From assembly GCA_041776485.1 (NCBI GenBank), contig JBHBQE010000008.1, forward strand, positions 1-7,710: a stretch of DNA of 7,710 nucleotides. The letters are read 5' to 3'. Of the stretch, positions 1 to 6,940 are shown one piece after another. The position numbers were made by a program, and so were the translations under genes. The notes beneath the pieces were generated by a model. It saw nothing but the letters and a program-made list of their open reading frames with translations. It did not search any database and had not been told where the DNA came from. The DNA is from JBHBQE01 sp041776485. Lineage in GTDB: Bacteria; Bacillota; Clostridia; Lachnospirales; Lachnospiraceae. The first letter of the stretch is position 1, and each line of letters starts with the position of its first letter.

Positions 1-30
1 CTGTTAGATAGTGTAATGGGAATGGATTAA
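1..30 (+). CDS. 3' end of an upstream gene (partial)
   Basis: Frame 1 is open from the window edge and reads LLDSVMGMD before a TAA at 28-30. Only nine codons are visible, so no family can be given. Frames 2 and 3 hit stops at once (TAG at 5-7 and 9-11), which makes frame 1 the only candidate if a + strand gene enters from the left. The same frame stays open after the TAA as far as the next TAA at 121-123, so a longer original tail cut by a nonsense change is possible but not shown. Confidence 0.35.
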   Translation: MLDSVMGMD

Positions 31-36
31 ACAAAA

Positions 37-76
37 TTTCCCTTAAAAATTCCCGTAAGGGAAAAATCAAGGGAAA
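37..76. repeat. Nested inverted repeats in spacer
   Basis: TTTCCCTT (37-44) is perfectly complementary to AAGGGAAA (69-76). Inside it TTCCC (50-54) pairs with GGGAA (59-63) around a GTAA loop, with five unpaired bases on each side between the two stems. The left arm can also pair with the nearer AAGGGAAA at 57-64, so two folds compete. No T-run follows on the + strand, so this is not a normal intrinsic terminator for the upstream gene. On the minus strand the hairpin is followed by a T-rich stretch. It could be an mRNA-end structure or simply the product of a repeated AAGGGAAA word. Confidence 0.4.
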
Positions 77-121
77 AGGACAAAGAAAAAGGCAAATATC
101 CTATGGAAAACCAAGTGTTTT

Positions 122-127
122 AAGGGG
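122..127 (+). promoter_or_regulatory. Shine-Dalgarno site supporting the TTG start
   Basis: AAGGGG lies eight bases before the TTG at 136, an ideal spacing. A frame-1 TAA at 121-123 rules out any longer reading, and the first in-frame ATG is far inside the protein (residue 89). Together these favour TTG as the true start. Confidence 0.6.
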
Positions 128-135
128 TTAGAGGA

Positions 136-696
136 TTGGAGATAGATAAATATGAATTTACGGAAGAAGAATTAGAGGGATATGATATAAGCTCATTTTT
201 ACATGATTTCGCATTTGATAATCCTGAATATAATCCGTCTCCTGAATGGGCAAGATATGAATTTGAATGTTTTAAGGAACTATATGTCATAGGCGGAGAA
301 AACTATATATATGGATTCTTGGGTACAAAACCAACACGTCAAATAACTCAGGAGGACAAGATAACTAAAATAGGTTTTGAGGAAAATGTTGGAAGCGGTA
401 TGGCTAAAAGATGGGTATATGACCTTAAAAACAAAGTAAGCTATTTTGGGGATACAACTCCAGTTCCTATGAGTGACGGAGAGTTTGAGTTCTATGAAAA
501 TATCGTAGGGTACTACAACATAGATAAATGGGATATATCCACAGTTATAAAAAAATATGAAGACCATACTGGTTCATATGGATATAAATTAGTATTTGAG
601 CTAGAGGATGGAAGCCTTTTAGCCTACAATTTTTATGCTCAGGAGATGGATTGGTTGCCTCAGGAATTTTTGAGATTAAAGCGTATGTTAGGTTAA
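136..696 (+). CDS. Acidic soluble protein of unknown function (candidate immunity protein)
   Basis: I do not recognise this 186-residue protein. It begins at TTG, chosen because a good AAGGGG site precedes it and a stop lies just upstream in frame. It is strongly acidic (about 36 Asp/Glu against about 18 Lys/Arg) and rich in Tyr, Phe and Trp. It has no signal peptide or membrane segment, so it is probably cytosolic. The C-terminal part (about residues 140-186) has the look of a small beta domain, a Tyr-Lys-Leu strand, an acidic EDG turn and a final Pro-x-x-Phe-x-x-Leu helix, as in many small proteins near polymorphic toxins. Its place beside a type VII locus, after an upstream gene end and before essC, suggests an immunity or accessory protein. 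That is inference only. It sits where essB might be expected, but it has no kinase-like or membrane features of EssB. Confidence 0.8.
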   Translation: MEIDKYEFTEEELEGYDISSFLHDFAFDNPEYNPSPEWARYEFECFKELYVIGGENYIYGFLGTKPTRQITQEDKITKIGFEENVGSGMAKRWVYDLKNKVSYFGDTTPVPMSDGEFEFYENIVGYYNIDKWDISTVIKKYEDHTGSYGYKLVFELEDGSLLAYNFYAQEMDWLPQEFLRLKRMLG

Positions 697-711
697 ACAC
701 AATGTGAGGGC

Positions 712-722
712 TTAACTGTTAA
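712..722. repeat. Short interrupted palindrome before essC
   Basis: TTAAC-T-GTTAA is a perfect 5-base inverted repeat around one base. Its left half, TTAACT (712-717), could also act as a weak -35 element, with TAAATA (735-740) as -10 at 17-base spacing. Both matches are poor, so a promoter or operator here is only suggested. Confidence 0.25.
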
Positions 723-737
723 AAGAATACTGGATAA

Positions 738-761
738 ATATTAACATATTTATATTAATAT
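738..761. repeat. AT-rich inverted repeat before essC
   Basis: ATATTAA (738-744) and TTAATAT (755-761) are perfect reverse complements separated by ten bases. All pairs are A-T, so an RNA stem would be weak; centre-to-centre spacing of the arms is 17 bases. It lies 22 bases before the essC start, between a possible promoter and the ribosome site, where a regulator could bind. In such AT-rich DNA it may be chance. Confidence 0.25.
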
Positions 762-783
762 GAAGTTTTAATAAGGGGGATTT

Positions 784-3700
784 ATGAACAAAAAAGATAT
801 ATTTGAAAGAATAGAAAAATTTCCGGCATATAGAAAGTCGCCAAGGCTTATTCTTGAGCCACCTAAGGATAAATTGGAAATAAAGAAACCGGCAGCTAAA
901 GCAACTATCGGTAAATCCAGTCTTGTCCAAATAATAGTAACGCCAATCGTTATGCTTGCAATGACTATAGGTCTGGGAATTTTGCTAAAGCGCGGTTTAT
1001 ATATGATGATGGGTGTTGCAAGTACAGTTGTTACATCCATTTTTTCAGTGTACCGATATATTGTGGAAAAAAGAGAATGTAAGCTTAAAAATCAAAAAAG
1101 AGAAGATGTATATACTAAGTATCTTTTAGATAAGCGAAAAGAGATATTTGCCCTTAGAAACAAAGAGCAGCTTGCATATAAATATAATTCGCCTAAAGTG
1201 GCGGATATCATAGATATGATTAACAATTTCAGTAGCAGAATTTATGAAAAATCTTCTTCTGATGCTGATTTTATGAGCCTTACAGTGGGATATGTAAACG
1301 GAGAAAGCAGTTCACCCATAAGCTTTAGTTATGATGAACTTGCCCTGGACAAAGATGAGCTTGAAACAGAAGCAATGGAGCTGGTGGAAGAGTACAGCGA
1401 AGTATATGACAAGCCAATGCTTATAGATTTAAAGAATGCGCATCTTGGTCTGGTGGGAAATACGGATATAGTACATGAGCAGATACATATTATTATAAGT
1501 AAGCTTGTCATATTTCAAAGCTATCATGATATGGAAATAATTTTGCTGATAAATCATAAGGACAGAGAAGAATTTGACTATATGAAGTGGTATCCTCACG
1601 TAATGATAGAAACTATAGGGACAGGAGGAATAATAGATAATAGCGCAGTTTCCGACCAAGTGCTTATGTCTATGCATAAGATTATTAAGGAGAGGGAACA
1701 GGCTGTAAAGGAAAAGAATAAGGATATTTCATTTGTTCCTCATTTTTTATTTGTTATAGATGATAGCAGACTTGTGGCAGACCATATTATTCAGGAATAT
1801 TTGGGAAAAGAAGAGAAGTATGGTTTTTCGATTATATATACCAGCAATATGCAGGAAAATCTGCCGGATAATATTGGAACAATTATTAAGTATGCAGATG
1901 CGGATAATGCAACCTTGGTAATGAATGAAAAGGTTGTAGTTGAAAAGCGATTTAAAACAGACAGATTGTCGGGTAGCAATTTGGAATGGATGGCAAGGAA
2001 CTTAAGTGTACTAACTCATGAACAGGGTGTTGTTATGCATTTGCCTGAGAATGTATCATTTTTTGAGATGTATAAGGTAAATTCTCCGACACAACTGGAT
2101 ATACAGGCACGTTGGCAGAAAAATGCTACAAATAAGAGTTTGGCAGTACCTCTTGGAATAAGAGTTACAGGCGAGCCGATGATGCTTAATCTACATGAAA
2201 AAGCACACGGACCTCATGGTTTGATTGCAGGAACTACAGGTTCAGGTAAATCGGAAATAATTCAAAGCTATATTTTATCGTTGGCAGTAAATTTCCACCC
2301 TTATGAAGTAGCGTTTCTTTTAATTGATTATAAGGGTGGAGGGATGGCATATCTGTTCAAGGATTTGCCTCATGTTTTAGGAACCATAACCAATCTTGAT
2401 GCTGATGAGAGCATGAGGGCATTGGTATCTATAAAAAGTGAATTGTCCCGTCGTCAAAGAATTTTTAATGAATATAACGTTAATCATATAAATGCTTACA
2501 CAAGCTTGTTTAAACAGGGACAGGCAAGTGAGCCCATGCCACATTTATTTATAATAAGTGATGAGTTTGCAGAATTAAAAAAGGAACAGCCGGAATTTAT
2601 GACAGAGCTGGTATCCACTGCCCGCTTGGGACGTAGCCTGGGTATTCATCTTATATTAGCGACACAAAAGCCTAGTGGCGTGGTAACAGACCAGATATGG
2701 TCAAATTCAAGATTTAAGCTTGCTCTTAAAGTGCAGGATGAAGCAGACAGTAAGGAAATAATAAAAACAGCGGATGCGGCATACATCCGAAACCCCGGAA
2801 GGGCATATTTGCAGGTAGGAAATAATGAAATATACGAATTATTTCAATCTGCTTATTCGGGTGCGCATTGTATGGAAGAAAATGGAGAAGAGGCAGTAGA
2901 TAACAGGGTATATATTAGAAATCACTTGGGACAGATGGAGCTGTTAAACGAAGATTTGAGTGTTACAGATAAAGAAGATGAGAAAATGAAAACCCAGCTT
3001 GATATAAGTGTATCCTACATAGATAAAGTATATCAGAGTATGGATTGTAAACCTGTTAAAAAGCCATGGCTTGAACCACTGCGTGATAAACTGGTATCTC
3101 CCTTATTTGAAAACGGCATAAATTTGCGTACGGGCAACACTGTGGATTTGTCAGTAGAACTGGGTTTTATAGATATTCCTCAGCAACAGATGCAAAAAGA
3201 ATATGTATATAGCTTTAAGGAAGAGGGTAATATGGCAGTTTTTGGAGCGCCCGGATATGGAAAGAGTACATTGCTGACAACCCTTGTACTTACTTTGGCA
3301 GCTAAAAACAGTCCGGATTTGATAAATCTCTATATTCTTGATATGGGGAATGGAAGCCTAATGTCACTGCGTGATATTCCCCATGTATCAGATTATATGA
3401 ATTTAGAAGACGGAGAAAAGCTTAATCGTTTTATGCAGTTAATAAATAATGAATATAAGCAAAGAAAACAAAAGCTTTCAGCAACCGGCGCAATGAATTT
3501 TGAAATGTATAACAGAAATAAAGAGGAGAAGCTTCCTGCCATTCTTTTTGTAATTGATAATTATGATGTAAATAAGGATATGGATGAAAATCTGGATGGA
3601 TTTGTTACACAGATGGTAAGAGATGGCATTAGCCTTGGTATATATGTTGTTATAGCTGCCACCAGACCGGGAATACTGAGATTTGGTTTAAGCGGAAATA

Positions 3701-4683
3701 TAAAGAGCAAGATAGCATTATTTATGTATGATAAGAGCGAAACAGCTTCGGCTGTAGGTAAGCCGGAGTTTGGAATAAAGGAAATACGGGGAAGGGCACT
3801 TATAAAACTGGAAGAAGCATATGATATGCAGGTGTATACAGTTGCAGATATAAGCTCTGAAGAAACATATGTTGATGAAATAAGAAAGTATGTCAGTAGT
3901 ATACAGAACACTTATGGAAATATTAAGAAAAACAAGATAAAAACATTGCCTGAAAAGATTGATAAGGTGTTATTTGACAATTTGCTTGCAGAAGAGTGGG
4001 ACAAGAAAGCAGGAATTGTGCCTGTAGGCTTGAATATTGAAGATGTATCAATAGTTAGTATGGATGTATTTATCGGACGTTGGCTAATTATGGGAAGTAA
4101 TTCCAGCGGTAAAACAACATTGCTTAAAACAATTATCAATCGTATGACGGATAATATAAAAGTCTATGTAATTGATGACAGACGGCTGGAACTGCAAGAG
4201 ACTTCAATTAACAAAGGTATTAATTATGTGGCGTCCCCTGAAAACTTATTGGCGTTTTTTGAAGATATACGAGCTGAAATCGAGAAAAGAAAAGAAGCCT
4301 ATTTGGAGGAAAAAGAAAGAAATAGTAGTATTATTCCTTCAACATTTTACAAAGAGCAGCCATGTATAGTTGTTATCATTGCTGAAATAGAATCTTTTGT
4401 CAGCAATATAAAAGCTTTGAATGATTTAAGCTGTGAAGAAATGCTGACAATGCTTGAGGAGGTTAATATTAATATTGTTGCCTCTGCAACTATTAACAAG
4501 CTTAGAGGAATTGATGCATTTACAAAATATATGAAAGAAACTACCAGAGGAATAGTATTGGGCGATGTCTATGAGCAAGTGATTTTCCAAATTCCAAGAA
4601 ACAGGAAGTTTGAAAAGAAAGCGGGCAATGGAGTATTGGTGGATAATAATACATTTGCGCTGGTAAGGTTTTCGGAGGGTTGA
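784..4683 (+). CDS. essC: Type VIIb secretion ATPase EssC (FtsK/SpoIIIE family), FHA-less
   Basis: This is the membrane motor of the type VIIb system, which recognises and drives export of Esx-like and LXG substrates. The 1299 residues begin with a short cytosolic part (YRKSPR at 16-21), then two membrane helices (about 47-68 and 71-93). A degenerate nucleotide-fold domain follows (P-loop remnant GLVGNT 222-227, FLFVIDD 321-327). Three FtsK/SpoIIIE domains come next. D1 has Walker A GTTGSGKS (483-490) and Walker B LFIISDE (588-594), so it looks catalytic. D2 has GAPGYGKS (821-828) but Walker B ends Asp925-Asn926. D3 has GSNSSGKT (1104-1111), but its Walker B reads IVVIIAE with Ala1200 where Asp is expected. 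The archetypes are near 1480 residues with two N-terminal FHA domains; these are absent here. ATG is preceded by AGGGGG and an in-frame TAA at 772-774, so the gene cannot extend upstream. Family assignment is very secure. Confidence 0.96.
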   Translation: MNKKDIFERIEKFPAYRKSPRLILEPPKDKLEIKKPAAKATIGKSSLVQIIVTPIVMLAMTIGLGILLKRGLYMMMGVASTVVTSIFSVYRYIVEKRECKLKNQKREDVYTKYLLDKRKEIFALRNKEQLAYKYNSPKVADIIDMINNFSSRIYEKSSSDADFMSLTVGYVNGESSSPISFSYDELALDKDELETEAMELVEEYSEVYDKPMLIDLKNAHLGLVGNTDIVHEQIHIIISKLVIFQSYHDMEIILLINHKDREEFDYMKWYPHVMIETIGTGGIIDNSAVSDQVLMSMHKIIKEREQAVKEKNKDISFVPHFLFVIDDSRLVADHIIQEYLGKEEKYGFSIIYTSNMQENLPDNIGTIIKYADADNATLVMNEKVVVEKRFKTDRLSGSNLEWMARNLSVLTHEQGVVMHLPENVSFFEMYKVNSPTQLDIQARWQKNATNKSLAVPLGIRVTGEPMMLNLHEKAHGPHGLIAGTTGSGKSEIIQSYILSLAVNFHPYEVAFLLIDYKGGGMAYLFKDLPHVLGTITNLDADESMRALVSIKSELSRRQRIFNEYNVNHINAYTSLFKQGQASEPMPHLFIISDEFAELKKEQPEFMTELVSTARLGRSLGIHLILATQKPSGVVTDQIWSNSRFKLALKVQDEADSKEIIKTADAAYIRNPGRAYLQVGNNEIYELFQSAYSGAHCMEENGEEAVDNRVYIRNHLGQMELLNEDLSVTDKEDEKMKTQLDISVSYIDKVYQSMDCKPVKKPWLEPLRDKLVSPLFENGINLRTGNTVDLSVELGFIDIPQQQMQKEYVYSFKEEGNMAVFGAPGYGKSTLLTTLVLTLAAKNSPDLINLYILDMGNGSLMSLRDIPHVSDYMNLEDGEKLNRFMQLINNEYKQRKQKLSATGAMNFEMYNRNKEEKLPAILFVIDNYDVNKDMDENLDGFVTQMVRDGISLGIYVVIAATRPGILRFGLSGNIKSKIALFMYDKSETASAVGKPEFGIKEIRGRALIKLEEAYDMQVYTVADISSEETYVDEIRKYVSSIQNTYGNIKKNKIKTLPEKIDKVLFDNLLAEEWDKKAGIVPVGLNIEDVSIVSMDVFIGRWLIMGSNSSGKTTLLKTIINRMTDNIKVYVIDDRRLELQETSINKGINYVASPENLLAFFEDIRAEIEKRKEAYLEEKERNSSIIPSTFYKEQPCIVVIIAEIESFVSNIKALNDLSCEEMLTMLEEVNINIVASATINKLRGIDAFTKYMKETTRGIVLGDVYEQVIFQIPRNRKFEKKAGNGVLVDNNTFALVRFSEG

Positions 4684-4728
4684 TTAAGGAAAATATTTAA
4701 AAAATGAGAATTATGGAGGAGAAATAAT

Positions 4729-5019
4729 ATGCCGGAAGAAATTAAATCAGTAATGACGATTGCAGAGTCTCATGTGGGGAGTATCAATACGGCTAATACA
4801 GAGTTTGCTACTCTGGGTAATGCACCTTGTCAGGATGTACAGATAAACAACCCTGCAATTGATATGAGAATAACCTTTGGGAGTGTTGGGGAACCATTTT
4901 TGTCAGCAAGTAGCTATATGGAGAGAGATGCAAAAAAAATACTTATTATGGCAAATGAATTTGAATTGTTGGATAGGGATATTAAAGAGACCTTTGAAAC
5001 AAAGAGAGGAAATTTATAG
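4729..5019 (+). CDS. Small Esx-like helical protein, Lap1/DUF3130 (SACOL2603) type LXG partner
   Basis: The 96-residue protein follows essC after 45 bases and has a strong GGAGGAG site (4715-4721) seven bases before its ATG. Its size, lack of a signal peptide and predicted helix-turn-helix pattern suit a WXG100-like fold, but it has no WXG motif. The spacing of the N-terminal Ser/Ala-rich helix, a central Asn-Pro stretch (40-42) and the C-terminal helix resembles the SACOL2603 family (TIGR04197/DUF3130). It carries FELLD at 78-82, matching the FxxxD motif described for Lap1 proteins, which bind the LXG domain and help target it to EssC. The next gene is an LXG protein only 11 bases away, the expected partner. 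Assignment rests on pattern and context; another Esx-like family is the main alternative. Confidence 0.75.
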   Translation: MPEEIKSVMTIAESHVGSINTANTEFATLGNAPCQDVQINNPAIDMRITFGSVGEPFLSASSYMERDAKKILIMANEFELLDRDIKETFETKRGNL

Positions 5020-5023
5020 GGGA
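5018..5023 (+). promoter_or_regulatory. Ribosome site overlapping the preceding stop codon
   Basis: AGGGGA begins inside the TAG stop (5017-5019) of the small partner gene and lies seven bases before the ATG at 5031. Ribosomes ending the small gene would expose or re-use it, so the partner and the LXG protein are probably made in coupled amounts. Confidence 0.6.
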
Positions 5024-5030
5024 TTATAAG

Positions 5031-6914
5031 ATGGGCGAAAGAGTGTTAGTAAGGGCAGACTCGCTGGAGTATGAAATATCAGAAACAAACAGTTGTCTGC
5101 AAAAATATATTGATGGTGCAAATTCATCATTAGTGGTTTTGAATGACTATTGTACTGAAAGTGAATTAAGAGGAGAGGCTTATGAGAGCTCACAGAGATA
5201 TTTTCAGAATACATATATTCCTATGTTAGAGCAGGTAATCAGCATATGCAGTGAAATAATCAGTGTAAATAATACAATAATGCCACTATTTTCTCAGTAT
5301 GTTCCTAATACGACAGGCTTTGAAGCAGATACACTTGTTTTGGAGGATAAAATAGAGCAGCTAAAGAGTGAAAACAGGGAGTTGGAAAGAAAAATAGAAG
5401 ACCTTATTAATTTTATGACCAAGAAGCCATTTTTTGCTATTCCATATGCTCACAGTGGACTACTTAAAGCGTATGGGGACAAAATAGATGTTAATAATCG
5501 TTTGATACAAAGGCTACAGGAAATAATAGATGGACTTAGGGCGTTTAATAGTGCAAGTGTAGGGATATATACTGAAGCTAATGCACTTATAGTGAAATTA
5601 AAAGATTTAGTCAACGTCCTTAGTACCGATAGAGTATGGAATGGAATTACAAGACGCCTTGCAGCCCCGGGAGTCTTTAATGAAAAACTGGTTGAGTTAG
5701 AGTATGAGCGGATATGGACGGTTGATGGATTACTTGATATAGAGCAGATAAATAAAATTATGTCCTCTGACGTGGAAAGGCTTTCGGTACAGAGACTTAT
5801 AGCCTTAGGAAAAGCCATTGACAATATAAAGCTTATAGGAGGAGAAGAGCAACTGTCACAATTTATATCCTCCTGCTATATTAATCCGCGTTCTGTAGAG
5901 GTACCTGATATGGGGTATTGCACCAGATACGATTTAAGCCCTCTGGCTCAACAGTTTATTGTGTACTATACCTTTAAATGTATGGAGGAGCTGCATTCAA
6001 ATAATATAAATGTTTCCCTGGAATATGACAAGAATACCCATTTAGCTAAATATTATGAGATGGTGGCAAAGGCAGGGCTATTGTATAGCATATTTGATAG
6101 TCCTACTGTTTCAGGCCTTGAAATCAAGCCCTGTGAAGATGAATATTCCAAACTTAGAATTAAGATAGTGCAAAGACAAAATATGGATGGCGAAGATATA
6201 ATAGGTAACTTTAATGAATTTTTCAAATGTGCCAAAGGAGCGGGAGAAAACAGACCTTATGACTATGTTTTAACAATCTTAGGTACAGAAAAAATATCAG
6301 AGGTTACATACAGAAATATCTATAGCGAGGAAGGTGTATATGAGAGGGATGTGCCAAAGTCAGAGTATCCACAGTATTTTATAAGCCAGATGGTAAATGG
6401 GCGAAGTGGAAGGGGCAGGGAATATTCACGCCATTTATCGGAGAAAACCATACAACAATTAATCGGAGAAAGTACGTTGAAGGATGATGTTGCACTTAGT
6501 GTTACATCGGAGGTTGCGAATATTTTGATAGATGCTTCAAAAGGTTTTCCATCAGCGTTATTGCCGGGATTAAGTGTTGCAATGGCTGTATCAGATGCAA
6601 TACAGGATGAAAATGAGAGAAAGGAAAAGGTTCGTCTGGGAAAGAGTGCGATAAACTTTAGTCAGTATGAGGGAGTAGCGGATGCAGTTGGATTAAATTA
6701 TCTACCTATTTTTAATAGTGATGGAACGGCTGATATACCCATATCGCATCTGTCGGTAGAGGCGGAAGAAAGGTTTGTAGAGTTAGTTGAGCCCCAAAAA
6801 GATAGGGATAATGTGAGAGAAAAAGAACAATTAAGCGAATATATAAAACAGCTTCAAAGTAATACATTTGATGTGTCAGAAGAGTTTTGGGAGCAGTTTA
6901 AATTTTTCGAATGA
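5031..6914 (+). CDS. LXG-domain type VII secretion substrate, unclassified C-terminal region
   Basis: The 627-residue protein has an N-terminal LXG-type domain (about residues 1-205), the export module of type VIIb polymorphic toxins. The signature ELRGEAYESSQRYF (45-58, LRG at 46-48) is followed by an amphipathic helix through about residue 90. A charged coiled-coil (about 101-127) and further long helices come next. There is no signal peptide, as expected for this pathway. A mixed middle part (about 206-370) is followed by a C-terminal region (about 371-627) containing a mildly hydrophobic Gly/Ala/Pro-rich stretch (505-523) and a charged helical end finishing FKFFE. I see no His-x-x-His, HNH, NADase, lipase or other known toxin signature. 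Its place behind a Lap1-like partner and essC supports secretion by this system. It could be a toxin of new type or a non-toxic structural LXG protein. The LXG call is firm; the activity is unknown. Confidence 0.88.
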   Translation: MGERVLVRADSLEYEISETNSCLQKYIDGANSSLVVLNDYCTESELRGEAYESSQRYFQNTYIPMLEQVISICSEIISVNNTIMPLFSQYVPNTTGFEADTLVLEDKIEQLKSENRELERKIEDLINFMTKKPFFAIPYAHSGLLKAYGDKIDVNNRLIQRLQEIIDGLRAFNSASVGIYTEANALIVKLKDLVNVLSTDRVWNGITRRLAAPGVFNEKLVELEYERIWTVDGLLDIEQINKIMSSDVERLSVQRLIALGKAIDNIKLIGGEEQLSQFISSCYINPRSVEVPDMGYCTRYDLSPLAQQFIVYYTFKCMEELHSNNINVSLEYDKNTHLAKYYEMVAKAGLLYSIFDSPTVSGLEIKPCEDEYSKLRIKIVQRQNMDGEDIIGNFNEFFKCAKGAGENRPYDYVLTILGTEKISEVTYRNIYSEEGVYERDVPKSEYPQYFISQMVNGRSGRGREYSRHLSEKTIQQLIGESTLKDDVALSVTSEVANILIDASKGFPSALLPGLSVAMAVSDAIQDENERKEKVRLGKSAINFSQYEGVADAVGLNYLPIFNSDGTADIPISHLSVEAEERFVELVEPQKDRDNVREKEQLSEYIKQLQSNTFDVSEEFWEQFKFFE

Positions 6915-6940
6915 CATGGCGAAAGCGAGGATGAATAAAT

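Noticed and set aside
37..76. Intrinsic terminator for the upstream gene
   Set aside because: The stems are there but the + strand lacks a T-run after them, so ordinary terminator function is not supported.
103..123. Six-codon ATG frame (MENQVF) before the acidic gene, as a possible leader peptide
   Set aside because: Too short to support and shows no regulatory codon run; likely chance.
768..1040. Minus-strand 90-codon frame with hydrophobic stretches over the essC start
   Set aside because: The hydrophobic content mirrors the essC membrane helices on the other strand, and it runs across the essC ribosome site; nothing independent supports it.
3561..3911. Minus-strand 116-codon open frame inside essC
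   Set aside because: It lies wholly antisense to the second FtsK domain, whose motifs are intact. It has no convincing ribosome site and a Ser/Ile/Leu-rich content typical of shadow frames.
4172..4369. Plus-strand 65-codon frame overlapping essC D3
   Set aside because: Entirely inside essC in another frame; Lys/Arg/Trp-rich with no family pattern.
5450..5824. Minus-strand 124-codon open frame inside the LXG gene
   Set aside because: Antisense shadow of the LXG and middle regions; low-complexity Ser/Leu content and no recognisable domain.
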